Positions 8,354 through 14,698 of a DNA stretch of 14,698 nucleotides are shown piece by piece. Made by a program: the position numbers and the translations under genes. Each line of letters begins with the position of its first letter. The stretch's first letter is position 1. This DNA is from Candidatus Fermentithermobacillaceae bacterium UBA3907 (GTDB lineage: Bacteria > Bacillota > Sulfobacillia > Fermentithermobacillales > Fermentithermobacillaceae). The notes beneath the pieces are model-generated. The model worked only from the letters and a program-made list of their open reading frames with translations, was not told the DNA's origin and searched no databases. The stretch lies in the NCBI GenBank assembly GCA_002391545.1, contig DGFF01000026.1, forward strand, positions 1 to 14,698. Reading direction: 5' to 3'.

Positions 8354-10137
8354 TAATTGCCACCCCCTTGGTTAAAAACAGATTCAATTTCGTCGTCACC
8401 AAGAAAATTGATCTCTTGAGGCCTAAACTGCAAGTTGTAAATGGCAGTATATATTCCACCTAACTCCAATAGTTCCTCATGGGTTCCTTCTTCCACTATA
8501 GTACCGTTGTCCAAAACTACGATCCTATCGGCGTCTCTTACAGTCGACAACCTTTGCGCGATGATAAACGCCGTTCTATCCTTAAGCAATCGAGAAAAAG
8601 CCTGCTGAATCTGCATCTCAGTTTCCACGTCTACGCTCGATGTCGACTCGTCTAATAGAAGTATCCTAGCATCCATAAGGAGAGCCCTTGCAATAGCCAC
8701 CCGCTGTTTTTGACCTCCAGACAGTCCGACGCCTCTCTCGCCTATTATAGTGTCGTAACCGTCAGGTAGGCTCATTATGAAATCATGGATATGAGCAGCT
8801 TTTGCCGCCTCTATTATCTCTTCATCTGTGGCCTCTGGCTTACCGTAAGCTATATTGTCTCGTATAGAAGCGGAAAACAAGAACGTTTCCTGAGTAACTA
8901 TTCCAATCTGCCTCCTGAGACTCTCCAAAGTAACATCCCGAATGTCTATTCCATCTATCAGTATTCTCCCCTCAGTTGGATCATAAAACCGCGGTATAAG
9001 CATGATCAGGGTGCTCTTCCCTGACCCTGTGCCTCCAAGAATGGCGACAGTTTCGCCAGGGGCAACATCCAGATTAATGTTTTTAAGAACCATATTTACC
9101 CCGTCATATGCAAAGCTCACGTTGTCGAAAGTTACTCTTCCTTCTATCTTACCTATAGGCTTAGCTCCCGGCTTGTCCCTAACATCAGCTTCTGTATCCA
9201 AAATTTCGAATATTCTTTCGCCTGACGCAATCGTCCTTTGGACCATGCTTACAATCCAACCCAAGCTGCGTATGGGCCCTAGCAACTGTCCCAGTAGCAT
9301 GTTAAAAGAAATCAGAGTCCCAAGACTAAGCTCAAAAGATATAACCTGGCGCCCTCCATACCACAAGATGAGAGCTAATGACGTCTCTGTGAGCAATCTC
9401 ATTAGCGACCAGTTAATAGCCGAAAGCCTTTCCGCCCTTATGCTACGCTGTAACAGTTCCATATTATCCCTTTCGAACTTTTCAAGTTCGTATTCCTTCC
9501 GCGCAAAAGCTTTTACCACTCTTTGACCTGCTATGTTCTCTTGTATCCTAGTGTTTACCACTGCCACCTGCTCTTGAATCTGTGCGAACATAGGACGCAC
9601 TTTTGTAGAATATATTTTCACCCTCCAAAGAAGCAAAGGAACGGTAACCATGGATATAAGCGTAAGTTTCCAGTTGAGAGAAAGCATGAGGATCAAAGTA
9701 GCTGAAAAAGAAACTACAGTTGATACGATCTGAACTATTCCATTGGATAAAAACCTCTGCACAGCATTTACGTCTGAAGTAACCCGTGACATAAGCTGAC
9801 CTGTTTGGGCTTGATCGTAGAAACTGTAAGAGAGCTGTTGCAGATGCCTGTAAAGCGTGTTTCTTATATCAAAAACTACTTTTTGCCCAGCGTAAGCCAT
9901 GTTGAATCGCTGTAGATATTGAATTATTCCCTTCACTGCCGCCATACCAAATATGGCAAGACCTGCGTAGAGTAAAAGGTCATACTTTTCGGCAGCCAAA
10001 ACTCCATCAACAACCCATCCTATGACCATGGGCTGTAACAAATTCAATCCTGATATTGCCAAAAGGAAGACGAGCGCAAGCGCATATCTTTTCCAGTAGG
10101 GAGCTACAAATTTTAGCAATCTGCGAAGTACGCTCAT
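8353..10137 (-). CDS. ABC exporter half-transporter, subunit A (switch His replaced by Gln)
   Basis: Inner-membrane ABC exporter of 594 residues: six transmembrane helices in residues 15-310, with FYDQAQTGQLMSRVTSDV and KAFARKE cytoplasmic motifs, then the ATPase domain. Walker A is GGTGSGKST (368-376), Q-loop Q416, canonical signature LSGGQ (472-476), Walker B ILLLDE (D496, E497), D-loop SSVD. The switch position is Gln, not His (Q528, IAQRLST). A Gln here is characteristic of the TM287/LmrC/BmrC-type partner in heterodimeric exporters. Those partners usually also replace the Walker B Glu by Asp, but here E497 is kept. GAGGGTGG stands nine bases before the ATG. Upstream in the same direction is a PadR regulator, which favours drug or toxic-compound efflux, an inference from context. 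Confidence 0.93.
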   Translation of the reverse strand: MSVLRRLLKFVAPYWKRYALALVFLLAISGLNLLQPMVIGWVVDGVLAAEKYDLLLYAGLAIFGMAAVKGIIQYLQRFNMAYAGQKVVFDIRNTLYRHLQQLSYSFYDQAQTGQLMSRVTSDVNAVQRFLSNGIVQIVSTVVSFSATLILMLSLNWKLTLISMVTVPLLLWRVKIYSTKVRPMFAQIQEQVAVVNTRIQENIAGQRVVKAFARKEYELEKFERDNMELLQRSIRAERLSAINWSLMRLLTETSLALILWYGGRQVISFELSLGTLISFNMLLGQLLGPIRSLGWIVSMVQRTIASGERIFEILDTEADVRDKPGAKPIGKIEGRVTFDNVSFAYDGVNMVLKNINLDVAPGETVAILGGTGSGKSTLIMLIPRFYDPTEGRILIDGIDIRDVTLESLRRQIGIVTQETFLFSASIRDNIAYGKPEATDEEIIEAAKAAHIHDFIMSLPDGYDTIIGERGVGLSGGQKQRVAIARALLMDARILLLDESTSSVDVETEMQIQQAFSRLLKDRTAFIIAQRLSTVRDADRIVVLDNGTIVEEGTHEELLELGGIYTAIYNLQFRPQEINFLGDDEIESVFNQGGGN

Positions 10138-10165
10138 ATAAATAAACCACCCTCTTTTCTGACGC

Positions 10166-10196
10166 GTACCGCAACCACGAATAATCTCTGCGGTAC
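10166..10196 (-). repeat. 8-bp inverted repeat in the exporter leader
   Basis: A perfect inverted repeat GTACCGCA / TGCGGTAC (10166-10173 and 10189-10196) with a 15-nt spacer lies in the untranslated leader of the exporter pair, about 30 nt before the subunit A start. It could fold as a hairpin in the mRNA or be an operator for a dimeric repressor. No U-tract follows, so it is not an intrinsic terminator. Confidence 0.5.
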
Positions 10197-10236
10197 TAAT
10201 AATCCAATATGATACAATCTCGTTACACGAAATAAT

Positions 10237-10265
10237 ATTATCACATTAAATCACAATAGATTCAA
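10237..10265 (-). promoter_or_regulatory. candidate promoter of the exporter pair, straddling the padR stop
   Basis: On the minus strand TTGAAT (10260-10265, 4/6) and GATAAT (10237-10242, 5/6) are separated by 17 bases. The -35 box overlaps the padR stop codon at 10262-10264. The start point would be near 10230, giving a leader of about 92 nt. The spacer contains TGTGAT, and a second copy exactly 10 bases on overlaps the -10 box: one helical turn apart and a possible regulator site. The palindrome ATAATATTAT (10232-10241) also covers the -10. Confidence 0.5.
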
Positions 10266-10708
10266 CTCTTTCCCTCTGGAGCAATGCCTAATTCTTCATA
10301 TCTTTTGAGAAACCGAGACAATATATCCATATTAATCCGAACGATTTCTGCCCATGCAGCAAGAAGGTCATAACCGTCTGGAGTCATAGAGTACACCCGT
10401 CGTGCTGGTCCAGTACCTGAAGTATCCCATTCAGACGCGATCATTCCTCGTTTTTCTAGTTTGCGCAAGTATCTGTATACTGTACCCGGATCTTGATTAT
10501 CTGAAAACCCAAAATCTTGCAAACGGGCGATAAGTTCGTAACCATAGGAATCCTCCTCGCTCAACAGCAATAACAAACAAGCTTCCAAAAACCCTTCTGG
10601 CTTAACAACACCTTCGGACGCTTTGTCATGATGCCATTGATGGCGATCTTCCCTGTTATGCTCCCTGCATTCGCCGTCTGTTGGCTTCTCTTGTTCAAAA
10701 AAACTCAT
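10262..10708 (-). CDS. PadR-family transcriptional regulator
   Basis: A 148-residue winged-helix DNA-binding protein. Residues 42-60 (ACLLLLLSEEDSYGYEL) are the typical PadR first helices, 74-90 (PGTVYRYLRKLEKRGMI) the recognition helix and 92-109 the wing (GTGPARRVYSMTPDG). Residues 111-141 form the C-terminal dimerisation helix. PadR proteins usually repress nearby efflux genes and release DNA on binding the compound, which fits the exporter pair starting 124 nt downstream in the same direction. The first 38 residues are an extra hydrophilic stretch before the conserved domain, with C14, H17, H23, H26 and H27. This might bind a metal, but that is speculation. AAGGAGGG lies five bases before the ATG, so the start and the extension appear real. 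The dyad in its own promoter suggests autorepression. Confidence 0.9.
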   Translation of the reverse strand: MSFFEQEKPTDGECREHNREDRHQWHHDKASEGVVKPEGFLEACLLLLLSEEDSYGYELIARLQDFGFSDNQDPGTVYRYLRKLEKRGMIASEWDTSGTGPARRVYSMTPDGYDLLAAWAEIVRINMDILSRFLKRYEELGIAPEGKS

Positions 10709-10728
10709 TCTATCCCTCCTTCTATCGT

Positions 10729-10757
10729 ATTATAGAACCAAAAACACCTATATGCAA
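10729..10757 (-). promoter_or_regulatory. promoter of padR
   Basis: On the minus strand an exact TATAAT (10729-10734) is preceded after 17 bases by TTGCAT (10752-10757, first three bases of TTGACA). Transcription would begin only about 15-20 nt before the ATG, so the leader holds little beyond the ribosome binding site. The -35 lies inside the dyad at 10749-10767. Confidence 0.6.
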
Positions 10758-10767
10758 CATACATATA
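10749..10767. promoter_or_regulatory. dyad overlapping the padR -35 box, candidate PadR operator
   Basis: TATATG-N7-CATATA is a perfect 6-bp-arm inverted repeat of 19 bp. PadR-family operators are typically short A/T-rich dyads of the ATGT-N-ACAT kind, and this one covers the -35 of padR. A lone CATATG palindrome follows at 10781-10786. The rest of the padR-dinG gap (10709-10842) shows no convincing plus-strand promoter for the helicase gene. Confidence 0.45.
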
Positions 10768-10842
10768 TCTATACGACATTCATATGCTAAATTCCTTCTT
10801 TTATTTAAATCAAAATAGCAAAAAAACAAACAAGGCCCATTC

Positions 10843-12984
10843 GTGTTAGAATACTTACGCAAGGAGGTATATAAGCTGAAATCGGAGCTCCCAGCATCTA
10901 ATTATTTAAATGACCAAGAGCCATTCCTAGGCCAGATCTTCGGTGCAGACGGTATTTTGGCATCCTTAATACCCAATTTTGAAAAAAGGCCTCAACAAAT
11001 AGAAATGGCGCACCTAGTTTTTCGCTCCATTAACGACGGGGAGCATCTCATAGTAGAAGCAGGGACTGGGGTAGGCAAATCTCTGGCTTATTTGGTACCA
11101 GCTGTTTACTGGTGTTTGACTACAAAGAACCGGATTGTAGTATCCACCCACACAGTAAATCTTCAGCAGCAGCTGGTTAATAAAGATATCCCTTTGGCTG
11201 CACAGGTTTTCCATGACAGCATAGGATCGTTGAACTACGCTTTATTCAAGGGACGCAGTCACTACTTGTGCTTAAGAAAATGGAACAGGGTTTACGAAGA
11301 AACTCTAGGAAGACTTCAACTGGTCAAACCAACCGCCGATGAACTGATCTTAGAAAATATTCTAGACCTCATAAACGCAGGCACCTGGGATGGTGACCGA
11401 GACAACCTGCCTTTTAACGTAAGTGACAACATCTGGAGTAGTTTGTGCTCAGAAAGCAATAAATGTATGTCGCTAAAGTGTCCGTTCCGAGATAGTTGTT
11501 TCTATATAAAACAAAGAAAACGTTTGGAAGAATGTCACCTGATCGTGGTGAACCACGCTCTATTCGCTGCCCATTTAAAGGTTTTTTCCGATACCTCTGG
11601 TAAGACTTCTTTGCTTCCAGGGTTTGACGTAGCGGTTTTTGATGAAGCCCACCATTTGGAAGAAGTTTTTAGGGATAGCCTTACTTTCGAACTCGGCTAT
11701 AATCATCTCAAACATTTGGCCGACGATACATTGAGGATGCTATCCCGTCAACCTTTTCTGAGATTAGTGCCTCAAGAAACCCGATCTCGCGTAGAATCTA
11801 CTCTTCAAGGATGTTTGAATGCTTTAGAGAATAATCTGGCGTCCTTAGATCCTCATGTGCTCTATTTGGCTCTGGAAAACTCAGGAGAAACCAGACGATA
11901 TGCTAGCGCCAAATCCAACAGGGATAAATGTAGACTAACTCAACGTAACTTGGTGGATCAAAGACTCTTAAAATCCTTGAGGAACCTGTCTGACCTGATC
12001 GGTGAGTGGACTGATTTCGATTTATCTGATGAGGAAAGATTCGATGCCAGCGCTCTTGCTAGACGGTATTCTGAAATCGCTCAAACAATAAAAACTATTA
12101 ACTCTTTGGAAGGTGACGGTTATTCGTTCGTCTACTGGTCAGAAATGGAACAAAGAGGCAGACAGAGAAATGTAACCTTGAAAGGCGCCCCTTTGGAGGT
12201 TGCCTCCTATCTTGAAGAGGCTTTATGGTCTTCGTTGCATTCTGCAACACTTACTTCAGCTACTTTATCAACAAACAATTCTTTTGAGTACGTTAAGAAT
12301 CTGCTGGGCATAGAAGGAAATGAAGCAATAGTAGGATCGCCCTTCGATTTCCGTAATCAAGCGTGCCTGTGTGTACCTCAAGACATTCGCGGCACAGATC
12401 CGAACAAAGCAATCTTTGAAGAGTACATAGCCGAAACCATTCTAGATATTGTAGACCTAGTGCAAGGACGTACTTTCGTTCTGTTCACATCCAAAAAATC
12501 TCTCCAGAAAGTAAGCAACTTAACACGAGATAGGATAGAAGAAAAAGGTTACCCTGTCTTGGTGCAAAACCAAATGCCAAGGGATGCGTTGCTTTCGGAG
12601 TTCAAAAAACTGGGAAATGCAGTGCTAATGGGTCTAGACTCGTTTTGGGAAGGTGTAGACGTACCTGGTGAGGCCCTTTCCTGCGTTGTAATCACCAGAC
12701 TTCCGTTCCCTGTTCCAGATCATCCTATTATGCAGGCTAGAGAAGAACTATGGAGAGAACAAGGGCTTAACCCATTCATTCATTATTCTTTGCCTGTAGC
12801 CACTCTAAAACTTAAGCAAGGCTTTGGACGGTTGATACGGTCTAAGACAGATAAAGGTGCAGTCGTAATACTAGACGGAAGAATATTGACCAAAAACTAC
12901 GGGAAGTCTATTTTGAAAAGCCTCCCGCCAGCAACGCTTATTACTAACCTTGAAGACATAACAAAATTCATAACGTACCAATAG
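10843..12984 (+). CDS. dinG: DinG/XPD-type iron-sulfur ATP-dependent DNA helicase
   Basis: Superfamily 2 helicase, presumably 5'-3', acting on repair or R-loop/G-quadruplex intermediates as for known DinG proteins. In order: Q-motif-like RPQQ (49-52), Walker A EAGTGVGKS (72-80), STHTVNLQQQL (101-111), the iron-sulfur domain with C143, C208-x4-C213-x5-C219 (the E. coli DinG spacing; C202 is an extra Cys), VNHALF, DEAHH (267-271), SATLTSATLS (467-476), GSPFDF, GLDSFWEGVDVPG (597-609) and QGFGRLIRS (659-667). At 713 residues from the GTG it matches E. coli-size DinG and lacks the N-terminal exonuclease domain of larger Firmicutes forms. The GTG has a weak AAGG eight bases upstream. Eleven codons in, a perfect AAGGAGGT lies seven bases before an in-frame CTG at 10876, which may be the true start; the conserved part begins after either. 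Single gene, divergent from padR. Confidence 0.93.
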   Translation: MLEYLRKEVYKLKSELPASNYLNDQEPFLGQIFGADGILASLIPNFEKRPQQIEMAHLVFRSINDGEHLIVEAGTGVGKSLAYLVPAVYWCLTTKNRIVVSTHTVNLQQQLVNKDIPLAAQVFHDSIGSLNYALFKGRSHYLCLRKWNRVYEETLGRLQLVKPTADELILENILDLINAGTWDGDRDNLPFNVSDNIWSSLCSESNKCMSLKCPFRDSCFYIKQRKRLEECHLIVVNHALFAAHLKVFSDTSGKTSLLPGFDVAVFDEAHHLEEVFRDSLTFELGYNHLKHLADDTLRMLSRQPFLRLVPQETRSRVESTLQGCLNALENNLASLDPHVLYLALENSGETRRYASAKSNRDKCRLTQRNLVDQRLLKSLRNLSDLIGEWTDFDLSDEERFDASALARRYSEIAQTIKTINSLEGDGYSFVYWSEMEQRGRQRNVTLKGAPLEVASYLEEALWSSLHSATLTSATLSTNNSFEYVKNLLGIEGNEAIVGSPFDFRNQACLCVPQDIRGTDPNKAIFEEYIAETILDIVDLVQGRTFVLFTSKKSLQKVSNLTRDRIEEKGYPVLVQNQMPRDALLSEFKKLGNAVLMGLDSFWEGVDVPGEALSCVVITRLPFPVPDHPIMQAREELWREQGLNPFIHYSLPVATLKLKQGFGRLIRSKTDKGAVVILDGRILTKNYGKSILKSLPPATLITNLEDITKFITYQ
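10861..10868 (+). promoter_or_regulatory. perfect Shine-Dalgarno inside the annotated dinG start region
   Basis: AAGGAGGT lies within the reading frame, seven bases before an in-frame CTG (10876-10878). This is the ideal distance for initiation and much stronger than the AAGG in front of the GTG at 10843. It points to a rare CTG start, giving a protein 11 residues shorter, or to a second initiation site. Confidence 0.5.
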
Positions 12985-12986
12985 AA

Positions 12987-13016
12987 AGGGTGCCCAGCCT
13001 GACCTGAAAGCACCCT
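12987..13016. terminator. terminator hairpin between the convergent helicase and aminotransferase genes
   Basis: A 7-bp inverted repeat AGGGTGC / GCACCCT (12987-12993 and 13010-13016) with a 16-nt loop begins 3 nt after the dinG stop. It is followed by GTTTATT on the plus strand and TTCTATT on the minus strand. It can end both transcripts, with modest U-tracts on each side. Confidence 0.6.
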
Positions 13017-13046
13017 GTTTATTCGCCGTACCACCCGAAATTCTTT

Positions 13047-14213
13047 CTATCTATACACAGCTGACGCAGCCTGTAATCCTACGCCAGGGTTAATCTTTGC
13101 CCCAACAGATGTAAGAACATCCTCAAGAGCTGCCAGAAACGTAACGACATTACCTTTCGTTGAGTTGGTTCCCATCAAGCCTATGCGCCAAACCCTACCC
13201 TTAAATTCCCCTAAAGCCGCCCCGATCTCTATGTCATACTCTTTTAGAAGCCTACTGCGTACCAAAGCATCATCTGCATCGTCAGGCAGATATACAGTGG
13301 TGAGGCTGGGCAGACGATAATCAGGTTCGACCACAAGTTTCATTCCCATGGCTTCCAACCCAGTCATCAAGGCCTGCTGGTTTAGCTGGTGTCTAGCCCA
13401 CCTAGATTCCAACCCTTCTTCCTTTATGATCCGCAAAGCCTCGTTGAGAGCGTATATCATATTTACTGGTGCCGTATGGTGGTAAAATCGTTCGCTTCCC
13501 CAGTAACGTGAAATCATGGCCAAGTCCAGGTACCAGCTTTGGCATTTAGTCTCTCTATTCTTTATAAAATCCAACGCCCTAGGTCCAACCGTTACGGGTG
13601 CAAGCCCTGGAGGGCAGCTGAGGCACTTCTGAGTACCTGAGTACACGAAATCCAATTCTAGTTCATCTACAGGCACCTTTACACCACCTAGCGATGTCAC
13701 CGCGTCAACAACAATTCGCATACCATTTTCATGGGCCATAGAAGCAATATCTTCGAGAGGCTGTAGGACACCTGTCGAAGTTTCTGCGTGCACTATTCCT
13801 ATAATCTTAGCATCTGGGTTTTCTTTTATGGCTTTCCTCACGTCCTCAGGATCGACTATGCTCCCCCAAGGCCCGTCCACTCGCACAACTACAGCTCCTG
13901 ATCTTTCAGCTACGTCAACCATACGCTCGCCAAAAACCCCTGCCACGCATATGATGGCTTTGTCCCCAGGTTCTATAGAATTTACAATAGCAGTTTCCAT
14001 TCCAGCTGAACCAGTGCCTGAAATCGGTATTGTAAGTTGGTTTGCAGTTTGAAAAACATAACGTAAAAGATCAGTAGTTTCATCCATGATTTTAACAAAA
14101 TCCGGATCAAGGTGACCAATAGTTGGCTCAGAAAGCGCCCTCAACACCCTAGGATCTGCGTTACTTGGGCCCGGTCCTAACAACAGTTTCGATTTGGGAT
14201 TCCGCAGGTTCAT
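13047..14213 (-). CDS. class V aminotransferase, alanine/serine-glyoxylate (serine-pyruvate) type
   Basis: PLP-dependent fold type I transaminase of 388 residues, resembling human AGXT and bacterial serine-glyoxylate aminotransferases. Motifs: LLLGPGPSNADPRVL (10-24), SGTGSAGMETA (65-75, cofactor phosphate loop), HAETSTGV (142-149), the cofactor-pyridine Asp D170 in VVDAVTSLGG, the PLP-binding Lys K196 in SGTQKCLSCPPGLAP, HHTAPVNMIYALNEAL (245-260), and R343 in VWRIGLMG for the substrate carboxylate. Likely reaction: alanine or serine + glyoxylate to pyruvate or hydroxypyruvate + glycine. Ureidoglycine-glyoxylate aminotransferase (PucG) is a close relative and cannot be excluded. AAGGAGAG stands nine bases before the ATG. 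The gene follows an aldolase gene in the same direction after 32 nt; if that aldolase releases glyoxylate, this enzyme would be its consumer. Confidence 0.88.
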   Translation of the reverse strand: MNLRNPKSKLLLGPGPSNADPRVLRALSEPTIGHLDPDFVKIMDETTDLLRYVFQTANQLTIPISGTGSAGMETAIVNSIEPGDKAIICVAGVFGERMVDVAERSGAVVVRVDGPWGSIVDPEDVRKAIKENPDAKIIGIVHAETSTGVLQPLEDIASMAHENGMRIVVDAVTSLGGVKVPVDELELDFVYSGTQKCLSCPPGLAPVTVGPRALDFIKNRETKCQSWYLDLAMISRYWGSERFYHHTAPVNMIYALNEALRIIKEEGLESRWARHQLNQQALMTGLEAMGMKLVVEPDYRLPSLTTVYLPDDADDALVRSRLLKEYDIEIGAALGEFKGRVWRIGLMGTNSTKGNVVTFLAALEDVLTSVGAKINPGVGLQAASAVYR

Positions 14214-14245
14214 CTCGTTCGTCTCTCCTTTTGCTTGTTATGACT

Positions 14246-14698
14246 TCAAACAAGATTCAGTTCTTCCAATGCGACTTTTATCTCCTCTTTTTCCCTTTCT
14301 CCCAGAGGCAGTATAGGCCTTCTAGGCAATCCTCCAAAATAGCCTATCATATCCAAAGCTGCCTTCAACCCTGCAACCCCGTATTTAGCAGTTACAAGAT
14401 TATTGAGTCTAAGTATGCTCTTTTGAATGGCTCGCGCCTTGTCAAACTGACCTGTCCTTACAAAGTCATAAATGTTCACACACAAATCAGGTGCCACATT
14501 GGCCAACGCAAGGGTCCCTCCTGATGCTCCCATTACCAAACTTGGCATTAGAAAACTCGCTGAGCCAGCGAATACTGCAAAATCTTGAGGGACATCCCTC
14601 AAGATCTCCGATATCTGAACTATGTTTGGGCTGGAGTCTTTTATCCCTTTAATGTTGGGATGATGACATAATCTCTTAACCAGTGACGGAGTCATGTT
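14246..14698 (-). CDS. DapA/NAL-superfamily class I aldolase, probably 4-hydroxy-2-oxoglutarate aldolase-like, 5' end beyond window
   Basis: The 150-residue C-terminal half of a Schiff-base TIM-barrel aldolase of the dihydrodipicolinate synthase/N-acetylneuraminate lyase superfamily. The frame is open to the window edge and the family has about 150 residues before this part, so the ATG at 14695 is internal. The Schiff-base Lys is K20 of the fragment, in GIKDSSPN (codon 14639-14641). It then shows FAGSASFLMPSLVMGASGGTLALANVAP, an RTGQFDKARAIQ helix, KYGVAGLKAALDMIGYFGG and PRRPILPL. From memory of the family, this runs closer to mammalian HOGA1 (GMKDSGG, LAGSAGFLM, GAVGGVCALANV, GIPGLKKIMDWFGYYGG) than to E. 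coli DapA, whose NPIPVK motif is absent. HOGA cleaves 4-hydroxy-2-oxoglutarate to pyruvate and glyoxylate. True DapA or another keto-acid lyase remains possible. Confidence 0.83.
   Translation of the reverse strand, partial: NMTPSLVKRLCHHPNIKGIKDSSPNIVQISEILRDVPQDFAVFAGSASFLMPSLVMGASGGTLALANVAPDLCVNIYDFVRTGQFDKARAIQKSILRLNNLVTAKYGVAGLKAALDMIGYFGGLPRRPILPLGEREKEEIKVALEELNLV

Noticed and set aside
9002..9526. 174-codon plus-strand frame opposite exporter subunit A
   Set aside because: Antisense to the conserved ATPase domain of the exporter; composition typical of a mirrored frame and no recognisable domain.
10768..10842. A sigma-70 promoter for dinG
   Set aside because: ACGACA resembles a -35, but no acceptable -10 occurs at 16-18 bases; the region is simply AT-rich.
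14246..14695. A complete 149-residue protein starting at the ATG at 14695
   Set aside because: The frame stays open to the window edge and the Schiff-base Lys would then be at residue 19, whereas the family has about 150 residues before it. It is the C-terminal part of a longer aldolase.
1..14698. CRISPR array, tRNA/rRNA, insertion sequence, prophage or toxin-antitoxin system
   Set aside because: No regularly spaced repeats, cloverleaf-like sequence, transposase or integrase, flanking repeats or small toxin-like gene pair was found on either strand.

Overview
The window is an ordinary, densely packed bacterial chromosome segment with roughly mid-40s % GC. It carries ten protein-coding genes, two of them cut by the window edges. 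I see no RNA gene, CRISPR array, insertion sequence or phage remnant. The strong AGGAGG-type ribosome binding sites, a PadR-controlled pair of half-size ABC exporters and a DinG-type helicase without a nuclease domain suggest a Firmicutes-like or related anaerobic lineage. The MurD sequence deviates from the common Firmicutes/Proteobacteria motifs, so a deep-branching relative (Synergistota, Chloroflexi-like and similar) is also possible. I cannot name the genus.

Layout. (1) 1-5944, minus strand, read right to left: a class I aspartate-type aminotransferase, a hairpin in a 90-bp gap, then murD, nth and dnaE packed tightly. nth starts 1 nt after the murD stop if its first ATG is used, and dnaE overlaps nth by 8 nt. 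This joins peptidoglycan precursor synthesis, base-excision repair and replication in one probable transcript. (2) 5945-6440: a 223-bp divergent intergenic region, a lone 73-residue two-helix protein of the AtpI/AtpZ type on the plus strand, and a bidirectional terminator hairpin. (3) 6473-10708, minus strand: padR, then two ABC exporter half-transporters joined by a TAATG stop/start overlap. The nucleotide-binding sites are asymmetric: LSVGQ in one subunit, a Gln in place of the switch His in the other. padR has its own promoter, with a palindrome overlapping the -35 box that looks like an autorepression site. A second promoter straddling the padR stop codon would feed the exporter pair. (4) 10843-12984, plus strand: a DinG/XPD-like iron-sulfur helicase, divergent from padR, with an ambiguous start (GTG, or CTG behind a perfect Shine-Dalgarno). 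A hairpin follows that can serve both convergent genes. (5) 13047-14698, minus strand: a DapA-superfamily aldolase fragment most like 4-hydroxy-2-oxoglutarate aldolase, followed 32 nt later by an alanine/serine-glyoxylate-type aminotransferase. Together they would form a two-step glyoxylate (or hydroxyproline-end) pathway module.

The strongest leads are the aldolase/aminotransferase pairing, the half-degenerate exporter ATP sites that keep both catalytic glutamates, the padR control region and the dinG start. I do not see convincing evidence of an entirely new biological system here.
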